From Ramlibacter alkalitolerans (GTDB lineage: Bacteria; Pseudomonadota; Gammaproteobacteria; Burkholderiales; Burkholderiaceae_C): a stretch of 64,000 nucleotides of DNA. The translations under genes and the position numbers were made by a program. The stretch covers positions 18,736 to 82,735 of the forward strand of contig NZ_JAEQND010000020.1 in NCBI RefSeq assembly GCF_016722765.1. Direction: 5' to 3'. Positions 52,060 through 60,880 of the stretch are shown piece after piece; within the stretch, counting starts at the first letter, position 1, and every line of letters begins with the position of its first letter. The notes under the pieces are model-generated. The model saw only the letters and a list, made by a program, of their open reading frames with translations. It had not been told where the DNA came from and ran no database searches.

Positions 52060-54765
52060 GTGACGACACCGCTGCCGCGCGTGCTGCGCCTGATTCGCTC
52101 GCCTTCGCGCGCGATCGACCGGCTGTTCGGCTACGACGTGTTCGTCGCGCACCGGCGGGCCGATGCCGCGGGCTACGCGGCACTGCTGGTCGAACGCCTG
52201 GACCGGGAAAAGCTGTCCACGTTCATCGACGTGCGCGAGTACGGTCCGGGCGACGAGCTTTCCGCGGCGACGCTGCGCCACGTCCGCAAGGCGACGATGC
52301 TGGTCGTGCTCGGCTCGCCGACGATCCTCGAGCCGCGCGACCCCGACTGGGTGTTCGGTGAGATCGACGCCTACATGGCGGCCAACAGCGGCGAGTCGCT
52401 GCGCGTGCTGCCGATCGACTTCGGCGCGACGCTGGCCGGCGCCACCGGGCGATCCGCGATCGCCGACCGGTTGCGCGACGTGATCCGGCTGGAGCAGCCG
52501 CTCGCGGCCTTGCACGAGCCCCCCTCGGACGGCGTGGTCGACGCGATCGCGCGCCAGTTCCGCAACCGGCGCCGCGACCGCGTGCGGCTGCGCGTTTTCC
52601 AGGGCATTGCCGCCGTGCTGTCGGCGCTGCTGGTGGCGTCCCTCGCCGCCGGCTGGCTGGCGAACAAGGCCCTGGCCGATGCGCGGCGCAACCTGGCGGC
52701 GAACTACATGACCGCCGCCAACGCGCGCCTGGACCTCGGCTTCCGCGACGAAGCGGCGGCCCTGGCCGCGGAGGCGCTGCGCCACCGCGACCAGCCGGAG
52801 GCACGCCGCCTGATCACCGAGAACCCGCCGCTGGACCTGTCGCACGTCGTCGCCGCGGACGACGTCAGTGCGTTCGCGGCCGACGTCGACCTGGCGCGTG
52901 GACGCTGGGTGGCCGCGGGCTACCAGGGCCGACTGTCGCTGCTTGGGCTCGGGGCCGGGCAGGCGCGCCGCGACGTGCGGGTGGGTAAGGTCGACCTCCA
53001 TGCGGTGGCGTTTTCGCCCGACGGCGAGCGCCTGCTGGTCGGCGACGATCGCGGCCAGGTGCATGTCCGCGTGGCGGCCGACCTGGGCCCCGCGCCGTGT
53101 GCCGAGTTGCCGCGCTTTTCCGGTCGGGTCTCCGGGTTCGCCTTCCTCCCCGACACCGCAGGCCCGCTGGTGATCGCCGGCAAGGCGATCTACGCGCTCG
53201 ACCTGCAGGCGGGCTGCCCGGCGGGTGCGCCGCGCGAGCTGTATCGATCGGACAGCGAAATCATCGAGTTCGTGGTCGACGCGCCGCGCCGGCGCATCGT
53301 GGTGGCCGAGCACGACGGCCTCGCCGTCGTGACGCTCGACCTGCGCGAGCCGGCGCCCGCCCGGCACGTTGCCCTGCCGATGCCGCCGGGGCGCAGCGAA
53401 CGGCCGCAACCCGCGCGCATCGCCTTGCAGCCCGGCACCGGCAAGCTGTGCGTCTTGACGCTCGGTGGCGACGAACTCGTTTTCCTCGACGAGCAGTTCG
53501 CGCCCACCACGCCGCTCGGCCAGCGGCCCTTCGGGACCGGCAAGGCGCCGCTGGGCGTCGGACTGTTCCAGTTCGATGCCGGCGGCGAGCGCCTGCTCGT
53601 CTCCGGCGACGGCGTGCTGCTGCTGTGGTCGATGGACCCGCGCCGCGCCCACCGGCGGCTGCGGCTGCCCGCCTCCGCGGTGCTGCTGCGCGACGACACG
53701 ATCGTGGCGCTGGGCGACCCGGCCCAGCGCGCGCCCGGTGCGCCCCAGGTGCTGCGTCGCTTCGCCATCGACCCGCCGTTCCAGGCACCCGTGGCCCTCA
53801 TGGGTTCGCAGGCTGGCGCGAAGCCGCAGGTGCGCCGGCTCGAGCCGTCGCCCGCGGGCGCCAGCGTGCTGGCCGCCACCGCCGACAGCGGCGTGCTGGC
53901 CTTCGAGTTCGCGAGCCGCAAGGTGTCGCAGGCGGCCGCGCCCGGCGCCGGCGCCGAGTGGGCCGCACGATCCGCCGACGGCCGCCGGATCGCCGTCTTC
54001 GGCGCGGGTGCCGAGGTCGAACTGTGGGAGGCCGGACGCCTGCTGCGCAAGGCATCGTTCCTGCCGCAGAGCCCGACCGGCCTGTATTCGGCCGCGTGGC
54101 TGAGCGATGGCGGCGCGCTGGCCGTGGGCGGCGGCTGGACCGCGCCGCTGCTGCTGCCGGCCGACGCCGGCCGGCAGCCCCTGGCCGCTCCGACCGCGCT
54201 CAGGCCCGAGGTCCGCAACCTGGTGGCGGGCCCCGAGGGCAGGGTGCTGGTGCAGGCGCAGGGCACCTGGACCTGGGACACCGCCAGCAACCGGATGCAG
54301 CCAGTCGACCTGGTCGGCACCGATGCGCTCGCGCTCATGGACCTCGCCCGCTGGGGCGCGGGCGGGGTGGCGGCGCTCACGCGCAAGGGGCTGTTCCTCT
54401 GGGAATGGCGCAGCGGCGGGCGGCTGGAGCGGGTGGCCAGCGTCGACATTGGCGGCGACCGCATGGTGGTCGCCGCCGATGGCCGCCGGCTGGCCCTGTT
54501 CCAGCGGGATCGCCTGGCCGTGCACGACCTGCCCTCCGGCGCCTTGCGCGCCGTGCTGCCCTTTGCGGGCGACGTCTACACCGCGGCGTTCTCCGCCGAC
54601 GGATCGATGCTGCTCGGGGGCTCGCGCAGCGCGCCGTTCATGCTGTGGTCCCTGCACGCGCTCGACGCTGCGCGCGAGCAGGTCGCCGACACGGTGCAGC
54701 GTGCGAGCGGGCAGGTCCGGGCCGATTTCAGCCTGGCCCTGCCGGCGCCCGCAACGCCGAAGTAG
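52060..54765 (+). CDS. TIR domain - transmembrane - beta-propeller protein
   Basis: 901 residues. A TIR domain spans about 24-145: YDVFVAHRRAD (25-35) is strand A/box 1, REYGPGDEL the BB loop, and the acidic residue expected for NADase activity is E101 in DPDWVFGEIDAY. One membrane helix follows (about 180-201, IAAVLSALLVASLAAGW). A helical linker NARLDLGFRDEAAALAAEAL resembles that of STAND-WD40 proteins, then a WD40/YVTN-like propeller runs from about 255 to 880 with blades such as HAVAFSPDGERLLVGDD and YTAAFSADGSMLLGGS. There is no NTPase domain. GTG start with no clear ribosome site. Candidate membrane-anchored sensor/effector; an immune role is inferred. Confidence 0.85.
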   Translation: MTTPLPRVLRLIRSPSRAIDRLFGYDVFVAHRRADAAGYAALLVERLDREKLSTFIDVREYGPGDELSAATLRHVRKATMLVVLGSPTILEPRDPDWVFGEIDAYMAANSGESLRVLPIDFGATLAGATGRSAIADRLRDVIRLEQPLAALHEPPSDGVVDAIARQFRNRRRDRVRLRVFQGIAAVLSALLVASLAAGWLANKALADARRNLAANYMTAANARLDLGFRDEAAALAAEALRHRDQPEARRLITENPPLDLSHVVAADDVSAFAADVDLARGRWVAAGYQGRLSLLGLGAGQARRDVRVGKVDLHAVAFSPDGERLLVGDDRGQVHVRVAADLGPAPCAELPRFSGRVSGFAFLPDTAGPLVIAGKAIYALDLQAGCPAGAPRELYRSDSEIIEFVVDAPRRRIVVAEHDGLAVVTLDLREPAPARHVALPMPPGRSERPQPARIALQPGTGKLCVLTLGGDELVFLDEQFAPTTPLGQRPFGTGKAPLGVGLFQFDAGGERLLVSGDGVLLLWSMDPRRAHRRLRLPASAVLLRDDTIVALGDPAQRAPGAPQVLRRFAIDPPFQAPVALMGSQAGAKPQVRRLEPSPAGASVLAATADSGVLAFEFASRKVSQAAAPGAGAEWAARSADGRRIAVFGAGAEVELWEAGRLLRKASFLPQSPTGLYSAAWLSDGGALAVGGGWTAPLLLPADAGRQPLAAPTALRPEVRNLVAGPEGRVLVQAQGTWTWDTASNRMQPVDLVGTDALALMDLARWGAGGVAALTRKGLFLWEWRSGGRLERVASVDIGGDRMVVAADGRRLALFQRDRLAVHDLPSGALRAVLPFAGDVYTAAFSADGSMLLGGSRSAPFMLWSLHALDAAREQVADTVQRASGQVRADFSLALPAPATPK

Positions 54766-54816
54766 TTTCCTGGCGCGCGAGGGCCGGCGCCAGCGGCTCA
54801 CCCGCACCGTCCGCCG

Positions 54817-55914
54817 CTACCACTCCACCAGGCTCAGGCCGATGCTGAACACCGTGCGGCTGCGGTTGTAATCGAGCAGCGTGTCGCCGTAGCCGCTGAA
54901 GACCTGCGTGTGCAGCTGCAGCCCGCTGGGCGGTCCTTCGCCGGTGTCGCCCAGCGTGCGGAACCACTCCAGCCGCAGCGATCCGCGGCCGCGGGCCCGC
55001 AGCGCATGGCGGGCGGTGGCGGCGAACAGGTTGCGGCGGCTGTTGCGCCACACGGCCCGCAGCTCGCCGCGGCCGATGAAGTCGCTGATGCCCGGGTTGT
55101 CGTCGTTGGCCGCGTCCTCGTGCAGGCGGCGCCAGACGCGCGCCTGCAGTTGCAGCCGGTCGTGCTCGGCGCCGGCCATCAGGTAGACGCGGTTCCAGCT
55201 GCGCGACAGCGGCAGCGACTGGCCGTTGGACTGGTGCACGATGCCCAGCCCGCCGAAGCGCACGCGCCAGCGATCGGCCTGCGGCGTCTGCAGCGGCAGC
55301 ACGTAGATGAATTCCGGCTCGTGGTCCGTGCTGCGGAAGGGGCGCGACAGCCCCGGCGTGAAGATCTGCCAGTACGACTGCTGCGAGTACGCGAACCAGA
55401 GGGAGTCGATCGCGTCGGGGCGGCCGACGAGCAGGCCCTGCGCGATCTTCGCCCGCACCGACAGTTGCAGGCGCGTCTCGGTGGTCCGGTAGTCGAGCGA
55501 AGTCGTGGCGGTGTTGCGCGGGTTCTCCGAGCTGGGCTGGCGGTTGATGGTCGCGGCGCCGACCAGGTCCAGCGAAATGGGGCGGTAGCCGCGCAGGCCG
55601 AAGGTGCCGCAGTCCGCGCCGGGCTCGAGCTCCCAGAAGCGCGAGAGCTCCGAATAGCGGGTGTCGTGGCAGCCTTCCGAGGCGGTGAGCGAGAAGCCGC
55701 GGCGCGGCGGCGGCTCGGTCAGCGGCGCGGCCGCCGCCGTTTCGGGGGCAGGGGGCGCGGGCGCCCGCTGGCTCTTGGCCCAGGCGTCGAAGCAGGCCAG
55801 GCGCTGCACGCCATCGAGCACCGCCGTGCAGGCCTGCCAGTCGGCATCTCGCTGCTGCGCGGCGGCAGTGCAGGGCAACAGGACGGCGGCCAGGCAGGCG
55901 ATCAGGATGCGCAT
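54817..55914 (-). CDS. pldA: Outer membrane phospholipase A
   Basis: 365-residue OMPLA-family beta-barrel esterase. Signal peptide (LIACLAAVLLPCTAAA), a low-complexity linker, then the barrel. The active site is conserved: H227 and S229 in VHQSNGQ and N241 in SRSWNR. It hydrolyses phospholipids that reach the outer leaflet. ATG 55914 gives a clean signal peptide. Convergent with the TIR gene, 51 bp apart. Confidence 0.95.
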   Translation of the reverse strand: MRILIACLAAVLLPCTAAAQQRDADWQACTAVLDGVQRLACFDAWAKSQRAPAPPAPETAAAAPLTEPPPRRGFSLTASEGCHDTRYSELSRFWELEPGADCGTFGLRGYRPISLDLVGAATINRQPSSENPRNTATTSLDYRTTETRLQLSVRAKIAQGLLVGRPDAIDSLWFAYSQQSYWQIFTPGLSRPFRSTDHEPEFIYVLPLQTPQADRWRVRFGGLGIVHQSNGQSLPLSRSWNRVYLMAGAEHDRLQLQARVWRRLHEDAANDDNPGISDFIGRGELRAVWRNSRRNLFAATARHALRARGRGSLRLEWFRTLGDTGEGPPSGLQLHTQVFSGYGDTLLDYNRSRTVFSIGLSLVEW

Positions 55915-55971
55915 CCGCGCAATGCTAGCGAGGCCCGCGGGCACTGGGGCACGTCCACGCGGCGCCGCTTG

Positions 55972-56367
55972 CTAGTCCTTGCGCAGCACGAAGTCCCTGG
56001 CCTGCGCATCGCGCTCGGCCTTCCAGCTGCCGCGGATCTCGCGCCCGCACGAGCCTTCCACCACCTCGCCCAGCCAGGTGGCCGCGATGTGGACGCCGTC
56101 GGCGGATTCCTCCAGCGTGAACTCGCCATCCTCGACGTCGCCGGCGAGCTTGCTGCGGTCGCCGTTGCGGTTGATGGTGCCGCTGACGCTTTCCGCATAG
56201 AGCGCGTGCTTTTCCAGCAGCAGGGTGCCGGCGTGACCCTGGCCGCTGAACTCGGCCCGCCAGAGCCCGAACAGGTGCGCCGCCGTGACTTCGCTGGCGT
56301 GCGGGCATGGGACCTGCGCGATCGCCGGGCCGGCACAGGCGATCAGGGCCAGGGCGAGCGCCCTCAT
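55972..56367 (-). CDS. Small secreted hypothetical protein
   Basis: 131 residues with a Sec signal (MRALALALIACAGPAIA). The mature part contains LFGLWRAEFSGQG, GTLLLEKHALYAESVSG and GSCGREIRGSWKAERDA, suggesting a small beta-barrel or lipocalin-like fold. I do not recognise a named family. The ATG overlaps the helicase stop by 4 bp (ATGA), so it is co-translated. Confidence 0.75.
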   Translation of the reverse strand: MRALALALIACAGPAIAQVPCPHASEVTAAHLFGLWRAEFSGQGHAGTLLLEKHALYAESVSGTINRNGDRSKLAGDVEDGEFTLEESADGVHIAATWLGEVVEGSCGREIRGSWKAERDAQARDFVLRKD

Positions 56368-58436
56368 GCGGCACCGGGCGTGGCTGCGGCCGCTGCCGCC
56401 TCCGCGCTCTTGCGGGCGAACTCGGCCCGCAGGGCCCGGAGTTTCTCGCGCGGATCTTCCTTCGTCGTCGCCTTGTCGAGCGCCATCTCCGCGATGAAGC
56501 GGCTCGGCTGGGCGGCGACCATCTCGCGGCCCTTCTTGCGCTTCTTGCTCCAGCTCACCACCAGGGAGCGCTGGGCGCGCGTGATGCCCACGTACATCAG
56601 GCGACGCTCCTCCTGCAGCCGCTGGGCGAAGGATTCGCTCACGACGCCGCCGTCGGCGTCCTCCGGCTTGAAGGGCAGCATGCCCTCCACGCAGCCGGCC
56701 AGGATCACATGCGGCCATTCCAGGCCCTTGGAGGCGTGCAGGGTCGACAGCGTGACCACGTTCTGGTCCTTCTCGCGCTCGCTGATGGTGGACAGCAGCG
56801 CGATCGTCTGCGCCACCTCCAGCAGCGTCTTGCGCTCCTGCGCCATGCTCACGCCGGCGGCGTCGTCGATCTCGCCGCCGCAGCGGGCCGCCATCCACTC
56901 GCAGAAATCGAGCACGTTGGTCCAGCGCGCGGCCGCCACCTTCTCGTTGTCCTCGCTGTCGTACAGGTGCTTCTCGTAGCCGATGTCCTTGAGCCAGTCG
57001 GCCAGGAAGGCCTTGGCCGCCTCGGCGCCCACGGTGTGGCGGGCGCGGAACTCGAGGTCGTTCACGTAGCGGCCGAATTCGTGGAGGCTGCCCACGGCGC
57101 GCGCGCTCAGCACGCTGCCCAGCGAAGACGAGAACAGCGCCTCGAACAGCGACAGCTTGTACTGGCTGGCGAACACGCCCAGTGCCTGCAGCGTCTGGTG
57201 GCCGATGCCGCGCTTGGGCGTGGTGACCGAGCGCAGGAAGGCCGGATCGTCGTCGTTGTTGACCCACAGGCGCAGCCACGCGCACAGGTCGCGGATCTCG
57301 GCACGGTCGAAGAAGCTCTGGCCGCCGGAGACCTTGTACGGGATCTGTGCCTTGCGCAGCGCCTGTTCCAGGACGCGGGCCTGGTGGTTGGCGCGGTACA
57401 GGATGGCGAAGTCCTTCCAGTCCTTGCCGGCGCCGGACTCGCGGATCGACTGGATGCGGCGCACGGCGCGCTCAGCCTCGTGCTCCTCGTTGTCGCAGTC
57501 GATCACGCGCACCGGCTCGCCCTCGCCGAGTTCCGAGAACAGGGTCTTGGGGAACAGCTTCGGGTTCGGCTGGATGACGTTGTTGGCGGCGCGCAGGATC
57601 GCGCTGGTGGAGCGGTAGTTCTGCTCCAGCTTGACGACCTTGAGCGTCGGATAGTCCTTGGGCAGCCGGCGCAGGTTGTCCAGCGTGGCGCCGCGCCAGC
57701 CGTAGATCGACTGGTCGTCATCGCCCACGGCCGTGAAGCGCCCGCGCTCGCCCACCAGCAGCTTGAGCAGCTCGTACTGGGTCGCGTTGGTGTCCTGGTA
57801 TTCGTCGACCAGCACGTGACCGAGCTTCTTCTGCCACTTCTCGCACACCTCGGGGAAGTCGCGCAGCAGCTTGAGCGGCAGCCCGATCAGGTCGTCGAAG
57901 TCCACGCTCTGGTAGGCGGCCAGGCGTTCCTCGTAGCGCGCCATCACGGTGGCCGTCACGCGCTCGTTGTCGTCCTTGGCCTGGGCCAGCGCCTGCGCTG
58001 CGTTGAGCCCCAGGTTCTTCCACAGGCTGATCGCCCACTGCCACTGGCGCGCCGTGGCCGCATCGGTGGTGCCGCCGGCGTCCTTCAGGATGCTGGTGAC
58101 GTCGTCGGAGTCGAGGATCGAGAATTGCGGCTTGAGGCCCAGCACCTTGCCGTCCTCGCGCATCAGGCGCACGCCCAGCGCGTGGAAGGTGCAGATCACG
58201 ATCTCCTTGGCGGGCCGGCCGACCAGCGACTTGGCGCGCTCGCGCATTTCGGCCGCGGCCTTGTTGGTGAAGGTGATCGCCGCGATGCGGTTCGCCTCCA
58301 CGCCGGTCTGGATCAGCCGCGCGATCTTGTGCGTGATCACGCGCGTCTTGCCCGAGCCCGCGCCGGCCAGCACGAGGCACGGCCCATGCAGATAATTCAC
58401 GGCTTCTTGCTGGGCGAGGTTCAGGCCGGCGGACAT
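56364..58436 (-). CDS. rep: UvrD/Rep-family ATP-dependent DNA helicase
   Basis: 690-residue superfamily-1A 3'-5' helicase. Walker A GAGSGKT is at 25-31, motif II in LVDEYQDTN, motif III GDDDQSIYGWRGA, motif IV LEQNYRS, motif V TLHASKGLEW and motif VI EERRLMYVGITRAQ. Length and the short C-terminal tail favour Rep over UvrD. It is followed by the coupled small secreted protein and diverges from the AEC transporter. Confidence 0.93.
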   Translation of the reverse strand: MSAGLNLAQQEAVNYLHGPCLVLAGAGSGKTRVITHKIARLIQTGVEANRIAAITFTNKAAAEMRERAKSLVGRPAKEIVICTFHALGVRLMREDGKVLGLKPQFSILDSDDVTSILKDAGGTTDAATARQWQWAISLWKNLGLNAAQALAQAKDDNERVTATVMARYEERLAAYQSVDFDDLIGLPLKLLRDFPEVCEKWQKKLGHVLVDEYQDTNATQYELLKLLVGERGRFTAVGDDDQSIYGWRGATLDNLRRLPKDYPTLKVVKLEQNYRSTSAILRAANNVIQPNPKLFPKTLFSELGEGEPVRVIDCDNEEHEAERAVRRIQSIRESGAGKDWKDFAILYRANHQARVLEQALRKAQIPYKVSGGQSFFDRAEIRDLCAWLRLWVNNDDDPAFLRSVTTPKRGIGHQTLQALGVFASQYKLSLFEALFSSSLGSVLSARAVGSLHEFGRYVNDLEFRARHTVGAEAAKAFLADWLKDIGYEKHLYDSEDNEKVAAARWTNVLDFCEWMAARCGGEIDDAAGVSMAQERKTLLEVAQTIALLSTISEREKDQNVVTLSTLHASKGLEWPHVILAGCVEGMLPFKPEDADGGVVSESFAQRLQEERRLMYVGITRAQRSLVVSWSKKRKKGREMVAAQPSRFIAEMALDKATTKEDPREKLRALRAEFARKSAEAAAAAATPGAA

Positions 58437-58550
58437 CGGGAGGGGACAGCGGGAGAGCGCCGAATCATAAGGTCTGGGACGCGCCGCGGCGGCGCGGCGT
58501 CGCGAAGTCCGCACATCGGCGCGGTTGCAGTTGCAGGGACAATACGCCCC

Positions 58551-59525
58551 GTGCTAGACGTCCTGCTCGTCACCTTCCCCTTCTTCGCCCTGGTGCTCGC
58601 CGGCTACGTCGCCGCCCGCCGCCGCATGCTGCCCTTCGAGGCGATCGGCGGGCTGAACGGCTTCGTGCTGTATTTCGCACTACCCTGCCTGCTGTACCGC
58701 TTCGGCGCCAACACGCCCATCGCGCAGATGCTGGACCCGGCGGGGATGGTGGTCTGGATCGCCTGCGCGCTGCTGATGGTGGCCGGCACCGTGAAATTCA
58801 GCCTGAACGAGCGCATCCGCTGGAACGATGCCTCCTTCGGTGCGCTGGTTGCCGCGTTCCCGAACACCGGCTTCATGGGCGTGCCCTTGCTGGTGGCGCT
58901 GCTCGGGCCGCGCGCGGCCGGGCCCGCGATCCTCACCATCCTGATCGACCTGGTGATCACCAGTTCGCTGTGCATCGCCCTGTCGCGCCTGGACGGCGCC
59001 GACGAACACGGCGCCGCCGAAGCCGCGAAGAAGGCGCTCAAGGGCGTGGCGCTGAACCCCATGCCGTGGGCGATCCTGCTCGGTGGCATCGCGTCGGCGG
59101 TCGGCCGCAAGCCGATCGCGCCGGTGATGAACACCATCGGCCTGCTGGCGGACGCAGCCTCGCCGGTGGCGCTGTTCACCATCGGCGCCGTGCTGGCGCG
59201 CTCGCAGGCGGTGGCCGCGGCCGGCGAGCACGGGCCGATGCCGGCGCGCGACTTCGTACCCGTGGCGCTGGCCAAGCTGCTGGTGCATCCCGTGCTGGTG
59301 TGGTGCCTCGGCATGGCGGCGCGCGCCGCCGGCCTGCCGCTGGACCCCTACACGCTGACGGTCATGGTGCTGGTGGCGGCCCTGCCCAGCGCGAGCAACG
59401 TGTCGCTGCTGGCGGAGCGCTTCGAGGCGGACACCGGTCGCATCGCGCGCATCATCCTGCTGACGACTGCGGCGGCCTTCCTCACGTTCTCGGCGGCGGT
59501 GGCGCTGCTGCCCACCGGGCGCTGA
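58551..59525 (+). CDS. AEC-family transporter
   Basis: 324-residue auxin-efflux-carrier-type permease with about ten helices in two halves. FVLYFALPCLLYRFGA and FPNTGFMGVPLLVALLG are conserved, and LPSASNVSLLAERFEAD is the second inverted-repeat crossover. Members move malate, malonate and related acids. GTG start with CAGGGA upstream at a long distance. Converges with the PLD gene, 9 bp apart. Confidence 0.9.
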   Translation: MLDVLLVTFPFFALVLAGYVAARRRMLPFEAIGGLNGFVLYFALPCLLYRFGANTPIAQMLDPAGMVVWIACALLMVAGTVKFSLNERIRWNDASFGALVAAFPNTGFMGVPLLVALLGPRAAGPAILTILIDLVITSSLCIALSRLDGADEHGAAEAAKKALKGVALNPMPWAILLGGIASAVGRKPIAPVMNTIGLLADAASPVALFTIGAVLARSQAVAAAGEHGPMPARDFVPVALAKLLVHPVLVWCLGMAARAAGLPLDPYTLTVMVLVAALPSASNVSLLAERFEADTGRIARIILLTTAAAFLTFSAAVALLPTGR

Positions 59526-59534
59526 TCGCGGCCT

Positions 59535-60794
59535 TCACAGCACCGGCGCGAGCCACGAGGTGACGCGTTCGCGCACCTTTTCCAGCAGCGGGCGGCTGCG
59601 CCATTGCTCCAGCGTGAAGGGCTTGCAGCGCCGCAGGTCGTTCTCGAACACGCGCGTGAGCTGGGCAGCGAACTTCGCGTCGTACACGTTCAGGTTCGCC
59701 TCGTCGTTCAGGTGGAAGGAACGCGGATCGAAGTTGGTGGAGCCCACCGAGACCAGCAGGCCGTCGACGATGATCGTCTTGCAGTGGTACATGGTCGGCT
59801 GGTACACGTGCATCTCCAGGCCGGCCTCCAGCAGTTCGCCCCACAGCGCGCGCGACGCGTGGCGCACGGTCTGCGTGTCGATGTGCCGCCCCGGGGTGAT
59901 CACGCGCACCCGCACGCCGCGGCGCAGCGCCGCGACCAGCGCGAGCCGCGCCATGTCGTCCGGCACGAAGTAGGCGCTGGCGATGTCGATCGTCTTCACG
60001 GCGGCGGTGATGGCGATCAGCACCATCAGCTGCATGCTTTCGCTGCCGCCGCTGGGCGAGCTGTGGAACATCTGCGCCTGCTGCTCGCCCACGGGCTGCA
60101 GCGGCGGGAAGTAGGCGCCGCCGTGCAGGATGCGCCCGCTCGCCTTGCTCCAGTTGGCCAGCATCACGCCCTGCATCTGCGCGACCACCGGCCCCTCGAC
60201 GCGGTAGTGCGAGTCGCGCCAGTGCTCTTCGTCCTGCGCGTGCCCGGTCCAGGGCGGTGCGATGCCCACGCCGCCGGTGAAGCCGATGCTGCCATCGACG
60301 ATCAGCAGCTTGCGGTGCGTGCGGTTGTTGATGCGGCCCAGGTTGTACCAGCGCAGCGGATGGAAGCGGTACACCTCGACGCCGGCGGCCTTCATCGCTT
60401 CGACCAGCCGCTCCTCCACCTTGATGCTGCCCAGCCAGTCCAGCAGCACGTGCACCTTCAGGCCGGCGCGGGCGCGCTCGGACAGCGCCTGCGCGAACTC
60501 GTCGCCGATCTTCCCCGACCAGTAGATGAAGGTCTCGAACAGGATGGTGCTGCGGGCGCCGCGGATCGCCTCCAGCATGGCGGGAAAGATCTCGTCGCCG
60601 TTGTGCAGGGCCTGCACCCGGTTGCCCTCCACGATGCCGGGCCCCAGCAGCATGCCCATGGCGCGGAAGAACTGCGGGTCGTCCACCGGGTACTGGTGCT
60701 CGATCTCGTGCGAGACGCGCCGCTCGCCCGTGGCCAGGTTCACGTACAGGAGGGCGGCGATCAGCGCGAGGAAGATACCGAGGGCGACGAACAT
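59535..60794 (-). CDS. clsB: Phospholipase-D-type cardiolipin synthase
   Basis: 419 residues: one N-terminal membrane helix (about 3-20) and two HKD catalytic motifs, H160-x-K162-x4-D167 (THRKLLIVDG) and H337-x-K339-x4-D344 (YHCKTIIVDG). The GSIGFTGG and GSTNFDPRS continuations are typical of cardiolipin synthases. Closer to ClsB than to ClsA because it has only one membrane helix; the exact subtype is tentative. Confidence 0.88.
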   Translation of the reverse strand: MFVALGIFLALIAALLYVNLATGERRVSHEIEHQYPVDDPQFFRAMGMLLGPGIVEGNRVQALHNGDEIFPAMLEAIRGARSTILFETFIYWSGKIGDEFAQALSERARAGLKVHVLLDWLGSIKVEERLVEAMKAAGVEVYRFHPLRWYNLGRINNRTHRKLLIVDGSIGFTGGVGIAPPWTGHAQDEEHWRDSHYRVEGPVVAQMQGVMLANWSKASGRILHGGAYFPPLQPVGEQQAQMFHSSPSGGSESMQLMVLIAITAAVKTIDIASAYFVPDDMARLALVAALRRGVRVRVITPGRHIDTQTVRHASRALWGELLEAGLEMHVYQPTMYHCKTIIVDGLLVSVGSTNFDPRSFHLNDEANLNVYDAKFAAQLTRVFENDLRRCKPFTLEQWRSRPLLEKVRERVTSWLAPVL

Positions 60795-60880
60795 GCAGCG
60801 GACGCGACGGGGCCGAAAGCCGCGATGCTAGCGCCGCCGCGCTCGTCCGGGGTGCGATCGGCCGCAGGGGCCGCGGCGGC

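Noticed and set aside
54766..54816. Hairpin TGGCGC...GCGCCA between the TIR and pldA genes as terminator
   Set aside because: The stem is only 6 bp and no T-run follows on either strand.
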